Part shown: positions 9,437 to 22,369 of the stretch, in pieces
Layout: each line of letters begins with the position of its first letter
How positions within the stretch are numbered: the first letter of the stretch is position 1
Assembly (NCBI GenBank): GCA_034509735.1
Contig: JACGWO010000010.1
Coordinates: forward strand, 8,321,193 to 8,385,192
Source: Sesamum alatum
Lineage: Eukaryota; Streptophyta; Magnoliopsida; Lamiales; Pedaliaceae
Reading direction: 5' to 3'
Length of the DNA stretch: 64,000 nucleotides
Translations under genes and position numbers: made by a program
The notes under the pieces: generated by a model
Told to the model about the DNA's origin: nothing
The model's database searches: none
What the model saw: the letters and a program-made list of their open reading frames with translations, nothing else

Positions 9437-12400
9437 TAATAATAATAAGTCTTTACCATAGTACTAGTTCTTCCGGTGACATGATTTTAGAGTCGGTCCA
9501 AATGATTTTAGAAATAAGAAGTTTTCCTTCGAATTTCATTACCACCCATCTATAAAAGAAGTTTGTCACACGGGGCATATTAAAATATTAATTATTGGAT
9601 GATTTTCTCTTTTACAGTTTAAATTTTTAGATAAATTGATCGCTTAAACACCAAGCACACCATAAATCACTACAAGAAAACGACTCAATAGCAACAAGAA
9701 AAAAATTGTGTCGAACTAATTAGCAAGTATTGATTTGAGGTATTTTGAAAATTAAGTACCGAAATTGCAAAATGGCCTATATTATGATACTTTTTTTGCA
9801 TTTATCCAAAATCATACAGTGAGAAAGTTATGAAAGAAAATGCTTCGCAGAAGAGCTCCCTACACTGACTGCACCGCATGCTGCATTATTTGTCATTGTG
9901 TGTGGTGTGGGGATGAAGCCATATGTCGTCCCATGCTCCTCATTTGCGGGCCGATGATGTAGGCACGATCTTAAATGGGTTGTAGACAAAGAATTTGAAT
10001 GACTTACAAATTCTAAAACTTTCTTCAACTAAGCATTTTTTCTACGACAAAAATCATGAAAGCTCATTTAAATTAGAACGGGGAATACCTCATGTTATGA
10101 AATATCAGTCACGTGGCATGTTACATCAATACGTGTGTGTATATATATATATACATACTTTTGAGGTTCATAAAAATAAATATACATCAACCTAAAACAT
10201 GGACGGATTGAAGTGTGCACATATATAGTAGTAAAAAATATTTTTGGTAATATTTTATCGTAGTTTTAGCAGTTGGGCCCGCCAAAATAAGTTAATTACT
10301 ATTACTTCGGTAGTAAAAGTTTACATCATAAAAAGGTAAAATTTATTGATATTTGACTTTTATTATTAATATCATTTTTTTACCGTGTAATTAAAAATAA
10401 TTCAATTAGTATCTGAGTTTATATTAGTATCACTTTAATACCCAATTAGTATTTTTCATTTATTTTTTATTATTTTCTTAATTACGTAATTACTATTTTA
10501 CCCTTAAATTATAAAATAAAAAATTGTAGATATACTTAAGAAATTTGCATAAATATCAATTAATATATTTTATCTTTTTAATTTAACCATTCTACTTTAT
10601 TTTCACATTTGGTTATAAGATTATTATTATTGTTTTTTTTAACTTTTGGTACTTTTTTCTACATTTATTTTTAATATTTATTAAAATCTATTATTGAATA
10701 ACTTATGTAATATCCAAGCAAGTCCACTCAAGGAATAGATTTAAGTAGTAATTTTATTCTAATTAATATATATAATAGAGATATAGGACATAAGTATTCT
10801 TTATTCATCATTAAAGGTATTCGTTTGCATTTAATCAAGATATTAAAATCTAATTGCAAAAACTTAAATTTAGATTCAAGAGCTTCAATTTTATATTATA
10901 AATTTTCAAAACTAAACTGAAAATTAATTTTTTTTCGATGTTGCAATATGTCGTGGACTTTAGTTTTGATATAATTAATAAATAATGAGTTATTTTATAT
11001 ATATTTATAAGTAAAGTTAGTGGATTGATTGAAATTTATATGCAAATTATTGATTGGTATATTAATTAATCTAAGATTAAAATAGTCATTACATAAACAG
11101 ATAATAGAAGAATAAATAAATTTAAGATTATATTAATGATGAAACTCGACTATCAATTAAATTGTTTGTAATTTATTCATATATTAAAATGACACGATAA
11201 CAAAATGGGTGTCAAAATGAATTTTACTCTATTATAAAATGCACTACGTATTCCTCCCATTAATCATATGTTGCTTAATGTTTTAAAGTTAAAAATTTCT
11301 TTTGTTTATAGCAGATTTTAGTTATATTTTAAATAAAAAATTATTGAAATTTATAGTTATCAAAATTAACCAAGCATTTTTTATGGTAATTAGGGTTGTC
11401 CACAATTCGCGGTATCAAACTGAAAATTTGGTAATCAATTTTGCGCCTTTTGATATTTGTACAGTATCGGCATACTGTATCGGACCAAATATTGAAAATT
11501 TTTAAAATATATATTATATATGATGGAACAAAATAACGTTCCATCAAATCACAATACCAATCAATCTACTTCTGAAAATTCTTTTCATCTAATGTATGTA
11601 ATTCTCTCTCAAAAAATAATCCCCCCTTTTACAATAATTAATCAATTATATATATACTAGAAAGTGGGGGACGTAAAGATAATATCGCCTCCCAACCGCC
11701 CCCTAACCCCACTAACTCAGTGGATGTAACCGCCAATCGTCATGGGTTATTCGGTAATTTCATAATGCTCCTCCGAAAAATTACATCTTGGTCCCTTGAT
11801 TAAATTCCTGCACCATCAATATATAAATTTAATAAACAAAAAATTATATATACAAACATTATATATATGTAGGATTTTCTTTTTTTTTTAAAAAAAATAA
11901 TTAATTCAATAAAAAACCGAATTGAGTCGAATTTTGTTCAATTTTTATCGTACCAAACTAAACAATACGATACGTCATTTTAGCATACTGAAGTTTCAAT
12001 TTTTACCAAATCGAACTGAACAATTCGACACGAAATTTTTACATGCCAAAATTTTGATTTGGTTTTATCGTACAAATACCACTACTGGTATATACAACTT
12101 TGCACCTCCATAACTTTATTTCTGAATTCGTTCCTTTTTTTAAATGAATTTTTTAAGTGGTAAGTCAATATATTTTCAATTAAAATATAGCATGGACCAT
12201 GTTGGTGGTGAGGTGGCACATTGATGTTATGATGCTCCATTATGTGAAAGCATATTTAGCTTCGGCACAATTTAGATACAGGTGGAATATTTTCAGTTAC
12301 TAATAAACATTCGCTACAAAAAAATGACTTAATAATTATGCCAAAAAATTATGCTAAAATCACCGTCGAATTAATTAACAAGTAAAATTTTTGTTGTTAA

Positions 12401-12479
12401 TCTATACTATTTGATATATATTTTAAACCAAGTGTTTTTCCATAGCGCTAGGAAACCTTATCCATTATTGCAGGCAAAG
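9437..12479. other. AT-rich region with CACTA-like ends, no gene
   Basis: CACTACAAGAAAACGAC at 9668 and CGCTACAAAAAAATGAC at 12312 are related sequences that resemble CACTA transposon termini. Both continue with similar 'aatta-(g/a)caag' DNA. I could not find their right-hand partners. Around 11390-12085 there is a diffuse palindromic block (repeated 'atcggtatac/cgaatcg' type words) that resembles an old hAT-like MITE. I see no supportable gene. Confidence 0.45.
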
Positions 12480-13089
12480 GATTTTTCACAAAAAATCCTG
12501 GTACTCAATAAAGGAATATGAGAATAAAAAATCACGGTTGGAGGAGCATTGGGAACACCTTGATTCAAGGTAAAGACGCTTCCTATTTACTTTCATGGTA
12601 CAGGAGCAAATATTTTGGTAGATAACAATTTTATCTAGACCTTCGAAAAATACGTCCAGGATAACCACAAGAATCTGTTGATTTTTGTTACTATATGTGG
12701 TAGTGTGATACATATTTTGCGAAGAGAAAAGGCTTATCAGGATAGTGCCCATAAATTTTCGCAGCAAACGTGGTGAGGATGCCAAATTAACTCATCCAAA
12801 AATGCAGGATAAAAGGAAATTTGATAAGGTCCTTTTGTGTTTCAGACAACAGGGTTTCAACAATGCTTCTGAAAAAGATATTATGGTTTTCAAGGAAGCT
12901 ATACAGGAGTATAAGTTATTAGACATAGACGCTGAAAGTAAGCTTTCCCTCGAGAATGTCAAGAGGTTTATCTAGAGAAATTTCAGCGAGATTCCTCTGG
13001 CATGGTGGAATAGGAAAAAAGATCAAAGCTACTCTGAAAGTGAAAGAAGAATGTAAGTACGAGTATGTTCGATACAAGCCCATCTAGAT

Positions 13090-14355
13090 GAACATGGAGG
13101 ATAAGAAAGATATGCAAGAAATCATCAAATAGCATACAATCTTAGACTCATCGAGCCTGGAGTCTCTGCCTATAGTAGCCCCAGTTTTCTGGTAAGAAAC
13201 CATGATGAGATAAAAAGGGTAAATCCAGGTTAGTGATCAACTATCAAGGTATTAATAAAATATTATAATTTGATGGTCATTACATCCTGAGTAGAGAACA
13301 CTTAATTGACTGTATTACAGGTGCTAAAGTGTTTTCCAAGTTTGATTGCAAATCTGATTTTTATTAGATCAAGATGGAAAAATAATTCAAAGAAATACAC
13401 TGTATTTTCGACACACACAAGGAAAATATATATGGAACGTACTTCCTATAGGACTTGCTAATGCACCCAAGATATTTCAAAGAAAAATTGATAGTCTTTT
13501 CAAGATTATCTAGAGTTTATGTTTGTTTACATAAACGATATTCTAATTGCATCTAACAATATACAGGATCATGTTAAACATTTTGAAATATAATTTGATG
13601 GATGCCATAGAGCAGGTTAGTGCTTTCCAAAAAGAAAGTCATTATAGCGGTCAATAAAATTGAATATCTAGGAATTTTTATTGACGAGACGGATAGAGTT
13701 GCAGGAGCACATTGTGTAAAAAATTCGCAATTTTCTTGACATTCTAAAAACAAGAAGTAACTTCAAAGCTTCTTGGGAGTTGTTAATTTTGCAGGATCTT
13801 TTATTAAGGATCTTGCAAGATATTAGAAAGGATTTCCGACCACTTTTGAAGGAAATCGAAAGTTTTAAGTGGAAATTAGAAGAAATTCATACCCAAAGGG
13901 TTCGCGTGTTAAAATAGGTTTGCAATAACCTGCCGAAACTTGTAATCCCACAATACGAGGATGAATTGGTAGTCTACACAAACGCCAACGATTATAGATG
14001 GGCAGTAGTGCTCATGAAGGAGACAACTACTGGAGAAGAACCATATAGATATACAGGAGGGTTGTTCACTGAACAACAACCCAAACTCTGGCATATCAAC
14101 GAGAAAGAATTCTTTGCGGTTTAGAAGACATTCAAGAAATGGCCTTTATTTCTACTTGCTAAAGAATTTAGTTTAAAAGTTGATAATAAAAATGTTAAAT
14201 CTTTCTCAAAAAATAAACTCGAATAAAAAAATTTGATAAAGCTCATATTATTAGATGGCAAGCTGAATGTCAGTATTATTGTTATACTATTGTCATTATT
14301 AAATCTCATGAAAATATTGTTGCAGATCTCCTGACAAGAGATGGATGCATTTGAA
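13090..14355 (+). pseudogene. RT-RNase H remnant, multiply broken
   Basis: RT motifs in changing frames are FSKFDCKS (from 13335), then YIND at 13528-13539 where the catalytic box is normally YxDD, and NKIEYLGIFID (from about 13655). A connection-like LQSFLGVVNFAG (about 13760) follows. RNase H shows YTNAND at 13975-13992, where an Asp is expected in place of the first Asn, then INEKEFFAV (about 14097). In-frame stops occur repeatedly, for example TAG at 13364 and 14123. Both active sites are changed and there are frameshifts, so it cannot be functional. It is part of the pararetrovirus-like remnant. Confidence 0.72.
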
Positions 14356-15760
14356 GCAGACTCCATAATCATAAGGCTCGGGCATCTTAGGGAGAACCTT
14401 GAGGAGCTTGATAAGAAGTTTCGATAGTTGACTGTTAAAGCCCAAATAGCTGGCCAAGTCCAACAGGCTGATCTTGACGCTGTCCAAATCGCCACTAGGA
14501 TGAAACATGGTGCTTGCTCATTATGGAACGACTTACTAGAAGGCATCGCCTTAGGTGACGGCCCCACAATTAAGAGAGAGCAGGGCTCTAAACCTGTAAT
14601 TAGAGAATAAGGCTCTAAATTTATAGCAGATATTCAAGTACTCCTTGCACAAGGCCATCGCCAAACTCTGGTGAAAAGGCAATAATTGAATTACAAGAAG
14701 TGCAAACTCCCGATAATTCAAGTCAACTCAGCAACTCTGAGGTAAAAGTGGAAGGATTAACCTTAGGCCGATGATAGGCACTTCTAAGGTTACTATTAAC
14801 AAATCTTTACCTTCTGTTTTTGCTTGACAGGTCTATCAGACATCATGAGTAAAACTTATGCCCTGTAAAGGCATCATTCCAAGCAAGACCGTTATAAACA
14901 CATCTGGGAAATATAACAGGAGCTGGATGCTCGAAGGATCTAACTAGAAGAAGTGTGGGAATGGTATGATTTTGGAGCCATCACTTCAGTTCATACTATG
15001 CCACCATGATTTTCAGAAATTTCAAAACTTCCAAAATCATACCATTCCCACACTTCTTCTAGGTTAGATCCTTCGAGCATCCAGCTCCTGTTAAACGCCA
15101 AACGTCATAAATGGGGTGGTTTATGACTCATGGCAGAACAATCCCCACCTCAAACGAGGAGATATTTTGGAGCTTAAGTTCATTTCTGTGGCTCCAAAAA
15201 TCGCAATAAGAGGCTGTTACATCCAACATTTCATTTTATCAAGTTGTAGAGACCTGACGTGGTAGCATTTAACAAAGTCAAGGCTGCCACAAGAGAAGCT
15301 GCCCTAGTATCACCCCTCAGTGAAGATGAAATATTTGCTTGAAGAGCTTGGGGGTTCTAAGTCTGTCTCACTAAGATGGACAAAGTCAAATATTCGTTTA
15401 AAATATTTTTAGATAAATTAAATGGATCAGTCCTGTTAAACGCCATGATAGAAAAAAGCACAAAGTTCGCAGAAAGCTTATTTGAGAAGAAAAGAATGCT
15501 CGTTTGGAAAAATAAGCTTCCTGCAACGGAGGCCACAAGAAAAAACGCATGCAACATGGCATAGCCACATATGCTCTTGCTGTGAAAAATAGGAAAAGCC
15601 CTTGTTCGGGGCAAAGATCCAGGTAACCTAAAAGAAATCCATACCAAAACTAGAAAAGGGTAAAAGAAAGGATTTTGTAAGTAAGGTAAAACCTCAAAAT
15701 GTAAAAAATAAAAAAGAGGACTGTCGGTAGAAAAGGACAAAGGCGTCAACAGTCAGAAAA
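14356..15760 (+). pseudogene. Broken ORF region downstream of RNase H
   Basis: Short open stretches occur (for example 14428-14610 and 15376-15564, the latter Lys-rich), separated by stops. I recognise no domain. By position, between RNase H and a TATA/leader-like sequence, it could correspond to a downstream ORF of a pararetrovirus, but the sequence itself does not show this. A 63/64-bp inverted repeat (14914-14976 with 15030-15093) interrupts it. Confidence 0.4.
14914..15093. repeat. Near-perfect inverted repeat (63/64 bp arms)
   Basis: The left arm is 14914-14976 (starts TAACAGGAGCTGGATGCTCG). The right arm, 15030-15093, is its reverse complement with a single extra base. The loop is about 53 nt. 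RNA from either strand would form a long hairpin. Unlike the stop-ridden DNA around it, the two arms are almost identical, so the duplication is recent, maintained by gene conversion, or a sequencing/assembly foldback. Confidence 0.93.
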
Positions 15761-15901
15761 GCGAAGGGCACCAGCTGGGGCAAGCACATGACCAACAAGT
15801 CATAATGACCACAACTGAAAAGTTGACAGCAAAAATATGTGACGAACTCAATGACATTATCTAAGAACAAGTTTGAAGTCCGTGTTTGAAATCCGCGAAC
15901 T

Positions 15902-15917
15902 ATTATAAATAAAGAGG
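15902..15917 (+). promoter_or_regulatory. TATA-like box of the pararetrovirus-like remnant
   Basis: ATTATAAATAAAGAGG resembles the TATA region of plant pararetrovirus pregenomic RNA promoters. It lies after the last broken ORF. An AATAAA about 200 bases downstream (about 16106) could have been the matching poly(A) signal. Activity is unknown. Confidence 0.4.
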
Positions 15918-16130
15918 TTGGGAGAAGACGGGGGACAATTAAAAACTTCTCTAATTCTTCAGAAAAATAAATCGAGTCTTTAAATTTTCAAAGTGTTAGG
16001 TTTCTTAGTGTATGGGCATTAAAGAGTCAAGTCCTTTTATCTATGAGAGGCTAAGTAGTTGTCTCATCTGAGGAAAATATTTATGTAATATTTTAATTTT
16101 TTCTTCAATAAATTCAAGGCTTTTGTCCAA

Positions 16131-18529
16131 ACTGTTTATCCAAAATTTTATCAGGTCTCTATTATTGAAATACTTTTACTCCCTAAGGTAGAAAACAAAA
16201 TAGGACTAGTTGTCTGCCGCTGAAGGACACAAGGACATGTGAATCATCTGTTGCGGTAATGTGGTTGGAGCAAGTCCGTAAAATCGAGGACTTGGAATAC
16301 CCGATAATAAGGCAGTCAAGTAAGGTATGAATTTATGGAGGATTAATTTTATTTTCGGAAGCATGTTGGGCCTGATCGAAGAAAATTGTATGGGTTTTAT
16401 TTCTGAAAAAAAAATAAAAATATTGCGACCAAAATTGATACAATCTCCAAGTCGAGGATTAAAATGAAAATGAGGTACCTTATTTGCAAAATCTCTTTAA
16501 ACTACAATATAAACATAGTTATGTTATAAAGTATGATACCAAATTCGCAAAAGCTCAATATCGTGGTACCAAAAAATGCATTTCTCTTTATTTATAAATG
16601 GCACAAATTCCTCATCAATAAATGACATTGAACGTAGGACAGCATCATATATGACAAGAAATGATTAAAGCAATTTGTAAACGAGGAAAGAAGACAGGTG
16701 AAAGAATTTTAAAGTTTGCCTGGAAATGAGTGTCATAGTTGGTGAGAAATATAAGTTATATATAAATATATTCCACATGTACCATTCATCAAAATTACAC
16801 GTATCATAATTTCAATAATGCCTAAGTAGGTGAGATCAATATTAAGTTCAATCACTTATAATTTGGACCATCTCGAATTAAAAATATGAACATCTTTAAA
16901 TATTTTCTAAATTAAATATGAATAAATGGTGGGGTAGTACAATATCTTAATATAAATGTAGACCCATGTGTAAACTCGTATCTTGAGCCAGCCCATGTCT
17001 CTAAACAATCAACACATCATAAAATACAAAATTTGGAGCAATGATTACACTATATGTGTGTATACAATTGGGTTGGTTTGAATGGGGAAAAAAGAAACAA
17101 TTGGAGGTTGACTTTTTTTTTTTTTTTAACTAGAAATTAAATGATTACATGATTATATTCGTAAATATAATAATAAATCAGTTCAATTAATATATCAATG
17201 CATCAAAATAATTAAAAATAATAAAATAAATTATAATAAAGTCACATAAAGTGAGAAAAATGCTCGAAACTCAAATCTATGACTTTGAACTTGTTCATGG
17301 GTTTTCAACCTTAACTACGAATTTAAGATATCACTGATAGGTGCTTATGTTACTTAATATGTGCAAATTGATATTTGCCACTTAAGAGAAGCATAATTAA
17401 TTATAGGCTCTTTAATTACTATTATATTTAGGATATAATTGTTTGTTTTGATGTTTACTACATTGGATTAAAGGAATTAACAAATAAAATAATTGATAAT
17501 GAGTATAAATATCCACAAATGAAGTATATTTCATATGTTGGACATTTGGTTAGGTTTATCGATCATGACCCAATATGGATTCATATTTGAGATAGAGTTT
17601 GAGAACTCCCAATGCATGTCGAAATGGGCCTTATCTTAGGGATAGGGTTGAGTACAACTTTAAGGGTTCGTTAGTTCAAATGAGAGGAAAGGGGAAGTGA
17701 AAGTGTGTGGGGAGGGGGGGGGGGGGGAAGAGTTCGTAGAAAATGATAAATTACAACACAAAAAAATTAAAGAAGAAAAGATTGTTTTTTGTGAAAGATG
17801 ATAGAAATCACCTTTATTTACTCTAATTTCCTTCAATTTTTATATTTTAGCTCTCAATAGTAGTTATATTCCTGTCAAAAATGATGCCAAACATAAATGG
17901 CGCCAAATTTTTCTTCAATTTGAAAAAGTTAACGGCCAAATGGCCATTTCCATTTAAAAACTAATGGAAAAAGGGGGATGAAAATTGCTAATTTTTATAA
18001 GTTACGGGACTAAAAGTGCTAATCCCGTAACGGGTGGTATCAAAGTGAAAATGGCCTAAGTTATGGGACCAAAAATGCTATTTCCCCTGTTAAGTTAATT
18101 TGAACCGTTAGATTCTGAGTTGACAAATTTGAGCCTTTGATATTATTACTTAAATGTAGACCATGATTCATATTAAATAGTATCCAACGATTGATAAATA
18201 AGGATATTTTTATCATTTTATATGTCAAAAATAAAAATCCACGCATTCTTGGCGCATGAACCACAAATCCAACTCTAAAGGAGGTTTTTTACTAGTTAAT
18301 TTATCACAGTACGATTTTTTAATCTCGTTTGAGAACACAATTGGGGTAAATTGCTTTTTACCCATATATTTTATAGATGGGTAAACTACTTGTGGAAGTT
18401 TATAGTTTCCAGAAAAAATAGTGTTAGTAGAAATAGCCACATTTTCAATAATATACATAAACCGATCTTGTAATGTCGTCATTTAATAAAATTTAAGCGT
18501 TAGAGCAGAAAATTATTTAATATTAATAA
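16131..18529. other. Non-coding region with MITE fragments
   Basis: It contains a T run (17113-17127), a G run (17713-17727) and MITE-like 'gggactaaaagtgctaatcccg' blocks at 17860-18090. The short minus-strand frames at 18061-18482 fall in this repeat DNA. No gene is supported. Confidence 0.5.
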
Positions 18530-18858
18530 AAAAAATTGTAATTTTAGTCAATTAAGTATGGGTAGCAATTTTGGTTCGGTTGAATCCCATTTTACAAATT
18601 TATCTTGTAATTTTAAAAACTTTGCCCTTTAAGAATAGAAATTATCAAAATTTGCTAAAATAACTTGAAAGTGCACCCAATTAAGGTGGTAATGTACATG
18701 CCACATGCATTTTTCTGATCATTTTAGCAAATTTCGACCATTTATGTCTTTAATGTGCAAAATGTTTAAAATTATAGAATAAAATTATCAAAATAGATTC
18801 ATATAAGACTAAAATTGCCAACCTCATACTTACAGGACTGAAACTGCAATTTTTCCGT
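18530..18858. mobile_element. Probable MITE with inverted repeats
   Basis: The left arm (AAAAATTGTAATTTTAGTC..AAGTATGGGTAGCAATTTT) matches the reverse complement of the right arm (GGAAAAATTGCAGTTTCAG..AAGTATGAGGTTGGCAATTTT). I could not settle a target duplication. It is non-coding. Confidence 0.55.
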
Positions 18859-18954
18859 ACCAATATCTTAACAAGTTCCATAATGTAATTTGAGAAAAAA
18901 AAATTATTTATTCAAGTTCGATCAATTATATATTGCAAATAGTATTTTCATATT

Positions 18955-20054
18955 GAGAAAAATACATGCTACCCCCCTGTGATATACGAAATGTGCAAGA
19001 TACCCCCCTATGAAAATAAAAATACCAAATTACCTCCCTGTGTTTTTAAGAATGAAGCAATTTACCCCATTGGCCCTGATGGTGTAATACACGCGCTTAA
19101 GGTGCGATTTTTTTTATCTATTTTTAATAATAAAATATTATTTATATTAAATATATTATGATAGATAATAATATATTATATATAATATTTATAATAATAA
19201 ACATTATTTTATAATGTTATAATATTTATAAAAATATATATTTTACTTAAAAAAAAACCCCACCCCCCCACCCCCCGGCTGCCACCTTCCCCACCCCCGC
19301 CGCCCTTCCCCACCACACCCTCCCTGCCGCCACCTTCCCCACCTCACCCTTGCCCGCCGCCACCTTCCTTACCGTCCCCGCCCCTGCCCCCACCTTTCCA
19401 CTCGCCCCCCCCCCCCCCCCGCCCCTCCCCCCCGCCCTTTTTCGTCGCCGTCGGCACCAGTCCAGATCGCGCCGCTCCCACTTCCACCTTCCCCGTGGTC
19501 GCCCTCCTCGTTCGCCCTCTTTCCCTTCGCTTCGCCGTTGCCTCCTTCACCCCCCCTTCCTCATTGCTCCATCGTCGCCTCCTTCCTCCCTTCCTCGTCG
19601 CCGCCTCCTTCCCCGTCCCCCTCCCCAGATTTACCTCCTTTGCCGACCCCTTCCCTTTTCCTTACGCCGCCGGCCTCCCCAGATCGGTTGGCGGCAGCCG
19701 GCCCCCCTCTCTCTCTATATGTGTATATATATATATATATGTGTGTGTGTGTTTTAAATCTAAACCGTTGATTGCATTAAGTAAAGTCTGGACCTTTGAT
19801 TTTATTAGTTAAATTTGGACCTTAGATTCAATCAAATCCAATGGCTATTAATAAGGATGTAAATATAATTTTATGATTACAAATAAAAAAATCAAAAAAA
19901 ACTTAAAAAAAAACGCGCGTGAATGCCACGAAACGCGTGAGGGGCTTAATTGCTCTATTTTTTAAAACACAGGAGGTAATTTGCTATTTTTTTTTTCATA
20001 GGGGGATAATTTGCTCATTTCCAATATCACATGGGGATAATTTGCATTTAACCC
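18955..20054. mobile_element. MULE-type element with GC-rich core, 1.1 kb
   Basis: The left end reads GAGAAAAATACATGCTACC. The minus-strand right end reads GGGTTAAATGCAAATTATCC. Both arms carry repeated CCCC(C)TGTGATAT blocks. The flanks are TTTTCATATT (18945-18954) and TTTTCGTATT (20055-20064), a 10-bp duplication with one mismatch. The core at 19256-19715 is almost pure C/T with G (Pro/Ser-rich in every frame) and is similar to the core of 40423-41424. The open frames here (up to 135 codons) read low-complexity Pro/Ser/Arg strings on both strands and are not credible proteins. Confidence 0.85.
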
Positions 20055-20064
20055 TTTTCGTATT

Positions 20065-20633
20065 AGAGGTCGTTCTCGTAATATATTGATAACATGGGTT
20101 CACAAAAAAAAATAATAATAAATAAAATAAAATCATGTTTTGAACTTTTTATTTGACTAATTATTTCATATTTTATATTGCAAGTGTGAAATGATACATC
20201 TTTTCATAAAGTTATTGAATAAAAACGTCGACATGTATAATGTTGACAGAGTCTTCAATTCGGACAGGTTTTATTTTGATTTTATCATTTTCTTCGTGCA
20301 ACTTTCACAAGTCTACTCTATGACTGCGACCAAGTCCACTCTTTTGTCACTCTTCCACCTCACTTAGTTTTATTAGTTGACCAATATAACATGTTGTTCT
20401 TTTTTTTTTTTTTTTTTTTTGTCTCAAATCTTGAATTTGGTAACTTTTCAAAATAATGAAAAGGGTTTATTACAGTTACCTTTTTTTTTTTTTTCTAAAA
20501 TAGTTAAAATATTAATGTTTGTCATTCGTTTATAACTATAAAAATGGCCATTCTAGATTTTACTATCTTAAAGAATCCAAATAAAAATAATAAAAAGGTT
20601 AAATTCACTTCTCGTCATTATTTTTCTGCACTA
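20065..20633. other. Spacer, no gene
   Basis: AT-rich DNA with a T run of about 20 at 20401-20420. I see nothing coding. Confidence 0.5.
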
Positions 20634-21200
20634 AAGGTGTGCACAGTTTGGTTTATTGATCTAATCAAACCGAGAATTAGAATTTTGGTTTGTACAGACT
20701 ACCGAATCAAACCAAATATATAACATTTTGATTCGGCGTTCGGTTCAATTTCAATTTTTGGTACAGATTAATCGTACAGAACCAAATACCATTCTTTAAA
20801 AAATATATTGTATATATTATTTATGATATATATGAATAAACAAATATGCATATATACAGATTTATATTTTTTTAAAATTAATTTTATTCGGATATTTGAT
20901 GTTCAGTTATCAAACTAACATATGTAATGTGTTGGGTAATTTGGGTTTGTATTTTCAATTTTGGAACGATATTTTGGAGTTGATTTTATGTGTTGAAATT
21001 ATAAATTGTTGATTTATTTTATGAGTTTTATCTTTGCATGGCTTTCCACAGTTAAATTTAGAATTTTGATTTGTAGATTTTTCTAAAAAAAAATGATTTT
21101 TTTGGTTATTTTATTAAATCGAACCGAATTTTTTTTATAATTTATCGAATCGAACTGAGAAGTATTAGATTCAGTTCAATAATCTCGAATGCACACCCTA
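20634..21200. mobile_element. hAT-like MITE
   Basis: The left end starts AAGGTGTGCACAGTTTGG. The right end, on the minus strand, starts TAGGGTGTGCATTCGAG. Inside, many GGTTCGGTTCGATT-like words recur in both orientations. Such GGTGTGCA ends with subterminal GGTTCGGTT repeats are typical of plant hAT-type MITEs. I could not read a clear 8-bp target duplication. It is non-coding. Confidence 0.55.
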
Positions 21201-22369
21201 TTATGCATTATCCATTCCCTCCCTCCCTCCCTCTTCTCTTTCTTTTTACAATTATTGTCAAATCCTCGTGTGTTATGACACCTATCTCCTTTTTTCTCCC
21301 TTCCTTGTTGATACAATGTGCGGTATGATAGACACATTGTATTGTGAGATATATCTCGTTTTGATATTTTCATTCTTTTGATTTTATTTTTAAAACAATG
21401 AGATGCTAGGAAAAAATGGGAATTGTGGGTTTACAAATTGTATAAATTCTTCGTCTATATATAATCGATGTAAGAAACATGCGATCATCATTAGCTCTCA
21501 AGACGAGGGATTTGAGACAGGTACATAGCTTTGTTTTCATAGACAACACCAAATTATATGGCATGTCACATGATTGGTGTCTCGTGATGTTAGGTATAGT
21601 CACCTATAACATGTTGTGTTTCTTTAATCGCAGATATTAAAATTGATTACATTATAAAATAATGAAAATGATTAATTAGAGTTACTGTTTTCAAAAATAG
21701 TTAAAACTATTAGTGTTTGTCATTTTTTTATAACTAGTTAGTACCCGTGCCTATATTTTCAGAAAAACAAGTGAATAAAAAATATGAATTGTTCAAATTT
21801 TCAAATATAATGAGAAGTACATGAATAATTCAAAATTTAAAATTAAAGTAACTAAATTTATTAAAATATGAAAGTATTATTAGATATACAAATAATTTTA
21901 ATTTATATTATTATCTAATTTCTTTAGAAAAATATGTGGATCTTTTGGGTAAAATCTAAAAATCATGCATGGAATAAGAGTACAAATGGGTGGAATTCTT
22001 CATCTTTGGTATGTCATGATAGTATCTTTGAGTAGTAACATTTTGGGTAAAATACGTACACCACCCTTAAATTATCACCCAAGTTGCAATCATTAAACTA
22101 TAAAACATACCAAAAAGATCCTGACCGTTTGGAATCAGTATTTTAGTTGTTTAGAAAACCTAACATGGTGTTGACCATTTTTCGCATCCCGTTCCGGTTC
22201 TAGCCCGTTAGAAATTTTGGACCAAAATGCCCTCAATTTAGCTATATAAAAATGGCTGGACGGGAAGTGTTTTTTCTTGCACCATTTTTGTTTGCAACAA
22301 ATACCCAAAAAAATAGTTGGTAAATTTTAGAAACATTATGTAACATTTTGTTTCTTGGTAATAATTGCA
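21201..22369. other. Spacer and probable upstream region of the GRF gene
   Basis: The stretch from 22045 (GGGTAAAATACGTACACC...) resembles a MULE terminal repeat followed by a TATATAAA (about 22242), which could be the promoter region of the gene that starts at 22370. I found no inverted partner. A CTAG/hairpin-like motif at 21734 may be a Helitron end. Confidence 0.4.

Larger units (their letters stand above)
12480..16130 (+). mobile_element. Endogenous pararetrovirus-like remnant (Caulimoviridae-type)
   Basis: This is a decayed plus-strand block. It contains a gag/coat-like or spacer region (12480-13100), reverse transcriptase (about 13150-13800), RNase H (about 13920-14350), a further broken region (14350-15760), then a TATA-like ATTATAAATAAAGAGG (from 15902) and an AATAAA (about 16106). 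RNase H is followed by no integrase but by another ORF-like region and a promoter/leader-like segment. That order is known for Caulimoviridae and differs from Ty3 elements. No LTRs were found. The assignment is inference from motif wording and gene order. A degraded Ty3-type element remains possible. Confidence 0.58.

Noticed and set aside
9668..12330. A single CACTA element between 9668 and 12330
   Set aside because: Both ends are in the same orientation, not inverted, so they are two related left ends and not one element.
19344..19812. Long open frames (up to 135 codons) over the GC-rich core
   Set aside because: Open on both strands and in several frames because of base composition. The translations are Pro/Ser/Arg low complexity and lie within a transposable element.
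21730..21745. Helitron 3' end at 21734 (minus)
   Set aside because: CTAG with flanking T on that strand, but no convincing hairpin and no matching TCTATA start to the right.
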